A DNA stretch of 7,236 nucleotides from an uncultured Chlorobiales bacterium (GTDB lineage: Bacteria > Bacteroidota > Chlorobiia > Chlorobiales > Chlorobiaceae). The stretch is from the NCBI GenBank assembly GCA_903901395.1, contig CAIUQW010000267.1:1-7236 (forward strand). The letters run 5' to 3'. Shown piece after piece: positions 6,453 to 7,236 of the stretch (position 1 is its first letter; every line of letters starts with the position of its first letter). A program made the translations under genes and the position numbers. The notes beneath the pieces are model-generated. The model was given only the letters and a program-made list of their open reading frames with translations. It made no database searches and had not been told where the DNA came from.

Positions 6453-6548
6453 ATCATGTCCATTCGGATATGTGGATTGAAACTATGACTATGAAAGTTG
6501 ATTTTTGTACCTTTATTATCGCGTCCTTCCGGGCGCGTGGATATTTAT
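6453..6548 (+). CRISPR. Degenerate CRISPR repeat-spacer-repeat remnant
   Basis: Two 31-base units, 6453-6483 and 6518-6548, align without gaps: 17 of their first 25 bases match. Seven of the eight differences there are transitions, with A or T in the first unit where the second has G or C. They are separated by 34 bases (6484-6517), the usual spacer size. The first ends in GTGGATTGAAAC, the classic 3' end of type I-C repeats. The second has ATCGCGTCC and GGGCGCGTGGAT, with seven bases on each side able to pair (CGCGTCC with GGGCGCG), the type I-C hairpin, but a broken 3' end. Each copy is damaged in a different place. No cas gene is in the window. Confidence 0.6.
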
Positions 6549-6791
6549 CACGAGTTTTGTATTCATTAATCATCTCATGGATTTAATTGATCCGTTATGT
6601 TTGTATTTCATGAGGACAGTCCATGACTCTTTAATGTTTTTCTGCTAATGACGCTGATAATACGTTTGCCGGTTTGGAATATAACGTTTAACAGTTTTTG
6701 CTGATGTTAGCGCCATATATAAAGAGTTTTACGCTGTAGATTCGTCGATTGCCATATTGATGGTAAGATGCTATTTTTAAACACAAAAAGA
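6549..6791. other. AT-rich interval, perhaps decayed repeat-spacer units
   Basis: No gene is visible. Two faint repeat-like segments fall near the expected phase: 6655-6685 ends in GGTTTGGAATATAAC, and 6725-6755 contains ACGCTGTAGATTCGTCGATT, matching the 6792 repeat at 14 of 31 positions. Starts at 6518, 6655, 6725 and 6792 are spaced 137, 70 and 67, close to multiples of the 65-base period. Each alone could be chance. Confidence 0.25.
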
Positions 6792-6822
6792 GTCGCGAAT
6801 CTGTTGGCGCGTGGGTTGAAAC
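6792..6822 (+). repeat. Third degenerate CRISPR-like repeat
   Basis: GTCGCGAATCTGTTGGCGCG followed by TGGGTTGAAAC is again 31 bases. It matches the 6518 unit at 17 of 31 positions, mainly TCGCG and the nine-base GGCGCGTGG, and the 6453 unit at 16, mainly the 3' TTGAAAC end. It resembles the general type I-C form (GTCGC at the start, GCGTGGATTGAAAC at the end). It lies 274 bases after the second unit, roughly four repeat-spacer periods, so the units between are missing or decayed beyond easy recognition. Confidence 0.6.
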
Positions 6823-6911
6823 AATCTCTATGCATAATATCTGGCAAGAATATATGTCATTGCTATGCTTGACATTTTAGGGATTTATGGCCATGGAGGG
6901 CAGAAGCCGGA

Positions 6912-6944
6912 ATGTCCCGAATTAAACGGGATGTTTCGTTTTTT
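6912..6944 (+). terminator. Terminator-like hairpin downstream of the repeat remnants
   Basis: ATGTCCCG (6912-6919) pairs with CGGGATGT (6927-6934), eight pairs including two G-T wobbles, around a seven-base loop. TTCGTTTTTT follows. This is a fair Rho-independent terminator for plus-strand transcription, although no gene upstream of it is recognised. It could be what remains of the end of a transcript that once crossed the repeat array. Confidence 0.45.
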
Positions 6945-7236
6945 GCACTTGTTCCGGTATAGACTCACGAGATAAATCCTTTTTTTACTCAAACAGAATT
7001 TGTTTTAAGAGTTTAGAGCGAGCTTTTTCCCAATCATGGCCTCTGCTGGACAGTAATACGTCATTTATCCGGCACATCATTTAAAACCTTCTTATCCTGA
7101 ATGGCTGCTGGATTTTTGTTTTTCGCAATCCACAAGCTTATTTGTCGCCGATACATATATTTTTCGTCATCACCTTATCTTTGGATATGTTGAGATAAAC
7201 TGTCTCAAGGCCATGTGATGGTTATAATGAGTATCG
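6945..7236. other. AT-rich right edge, no gene seen
   Basis: Stops are frequent in all frames and no start with a ribosome site opens a convincing frame before the window ends. A small inverted repeat (TTGAGA at 7190-7195, TCTCAA at 7203-7208) is the only local structure noted. Confidence 0.4.

Noticed and set aside
6306..6488. Plus-strand open frame of 60 codons
   Set aside because: Its product is low-complexity and Phe/Ile-rich, with no good ribosome site, and its 3' part overlaps the first CRISPR-like repeat.
6860..6890. Further repeat ghost 68 bases after the third repeat
   Set aside because: The phase fits but only about 9 of 31 positions match, no better than chance.
7126..7152. Inverted-orientation CRISPR-like segment beginning CAATCCAC
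   Set aside because: Only about 15 of 27 bases match the reverse complement of the repeat, the orientation is opposite to the three better units, and an eight-base core can occur by chance.
7190..7208. Motif TGAGATAAACTGTCTC similar to TGAGATAACTTGTCTC at 290-305
   Set aside because: 14 of 16 bases match, but the flanks do not align further, so a second insertion-sequence relic at the right edge is not supported.

Overview
The window reads as a chromosomal segment of a moderately GC-rich Gram-negative bacterium. A periplasmic lipoprotein di-heme peroxidase and degenerate repeats resembling type I-C CRISPR repeats would suit a green sulfur bacterium (Chlorobiaceae) or another anaerobe. That placement is a guess from gene content, not a proof.

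Layout: (1) Positions 1-78 probably hold the 5' end of a minus-strand gene that leaves the window. (2) Positions about 130-1330 are an insertion-sequence graveyard. It holds an IS1595-family transposase with an open frame but damaged catalytic core (582-1238), preceded by a diverged direct repeat of its own 5' end and leader (offset about 276 bases), and followed by two strong hairpins. (3) Positions 1448-4270 hold a CobB-type sirtuin on the minus strand, then, diverging from it, a small membrane protein, an NRAMP metal transporter and a universal stress protein on the plus strand. The transporter and stress protein are separated by a single base. (4) A long hairpin at 4327-4356 lies between the converging stress-protein gene and a minus-strand di-heme cytochrome c peroxidase (4389-5435). 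(5) From about 5480 to the right edge the DNA is strikingly AT-rich and has no convincing gene. Inside it are three gaplessly alignable 31-base degenerate CRISPR-like repeats, two of them separated by a spacer-sized 34 bases, with weaker phased traces between the second and third.

Together the intact genes suggest metal and oxidative-stress handling: Mn/Fe import by the transporter, nucleotide-dependent stress signalling by the Usp protein, peroxide removal by the peroxidase, and NAD-dependent lysine deacylation by the sirtuin. This link is inference from proximity. I see no cas gene, tRNA, rRNA or complete mobile element, and no clear new defence system. The most unusual items are the fossil CRISPR array and the tandemly repeated transposase relic.
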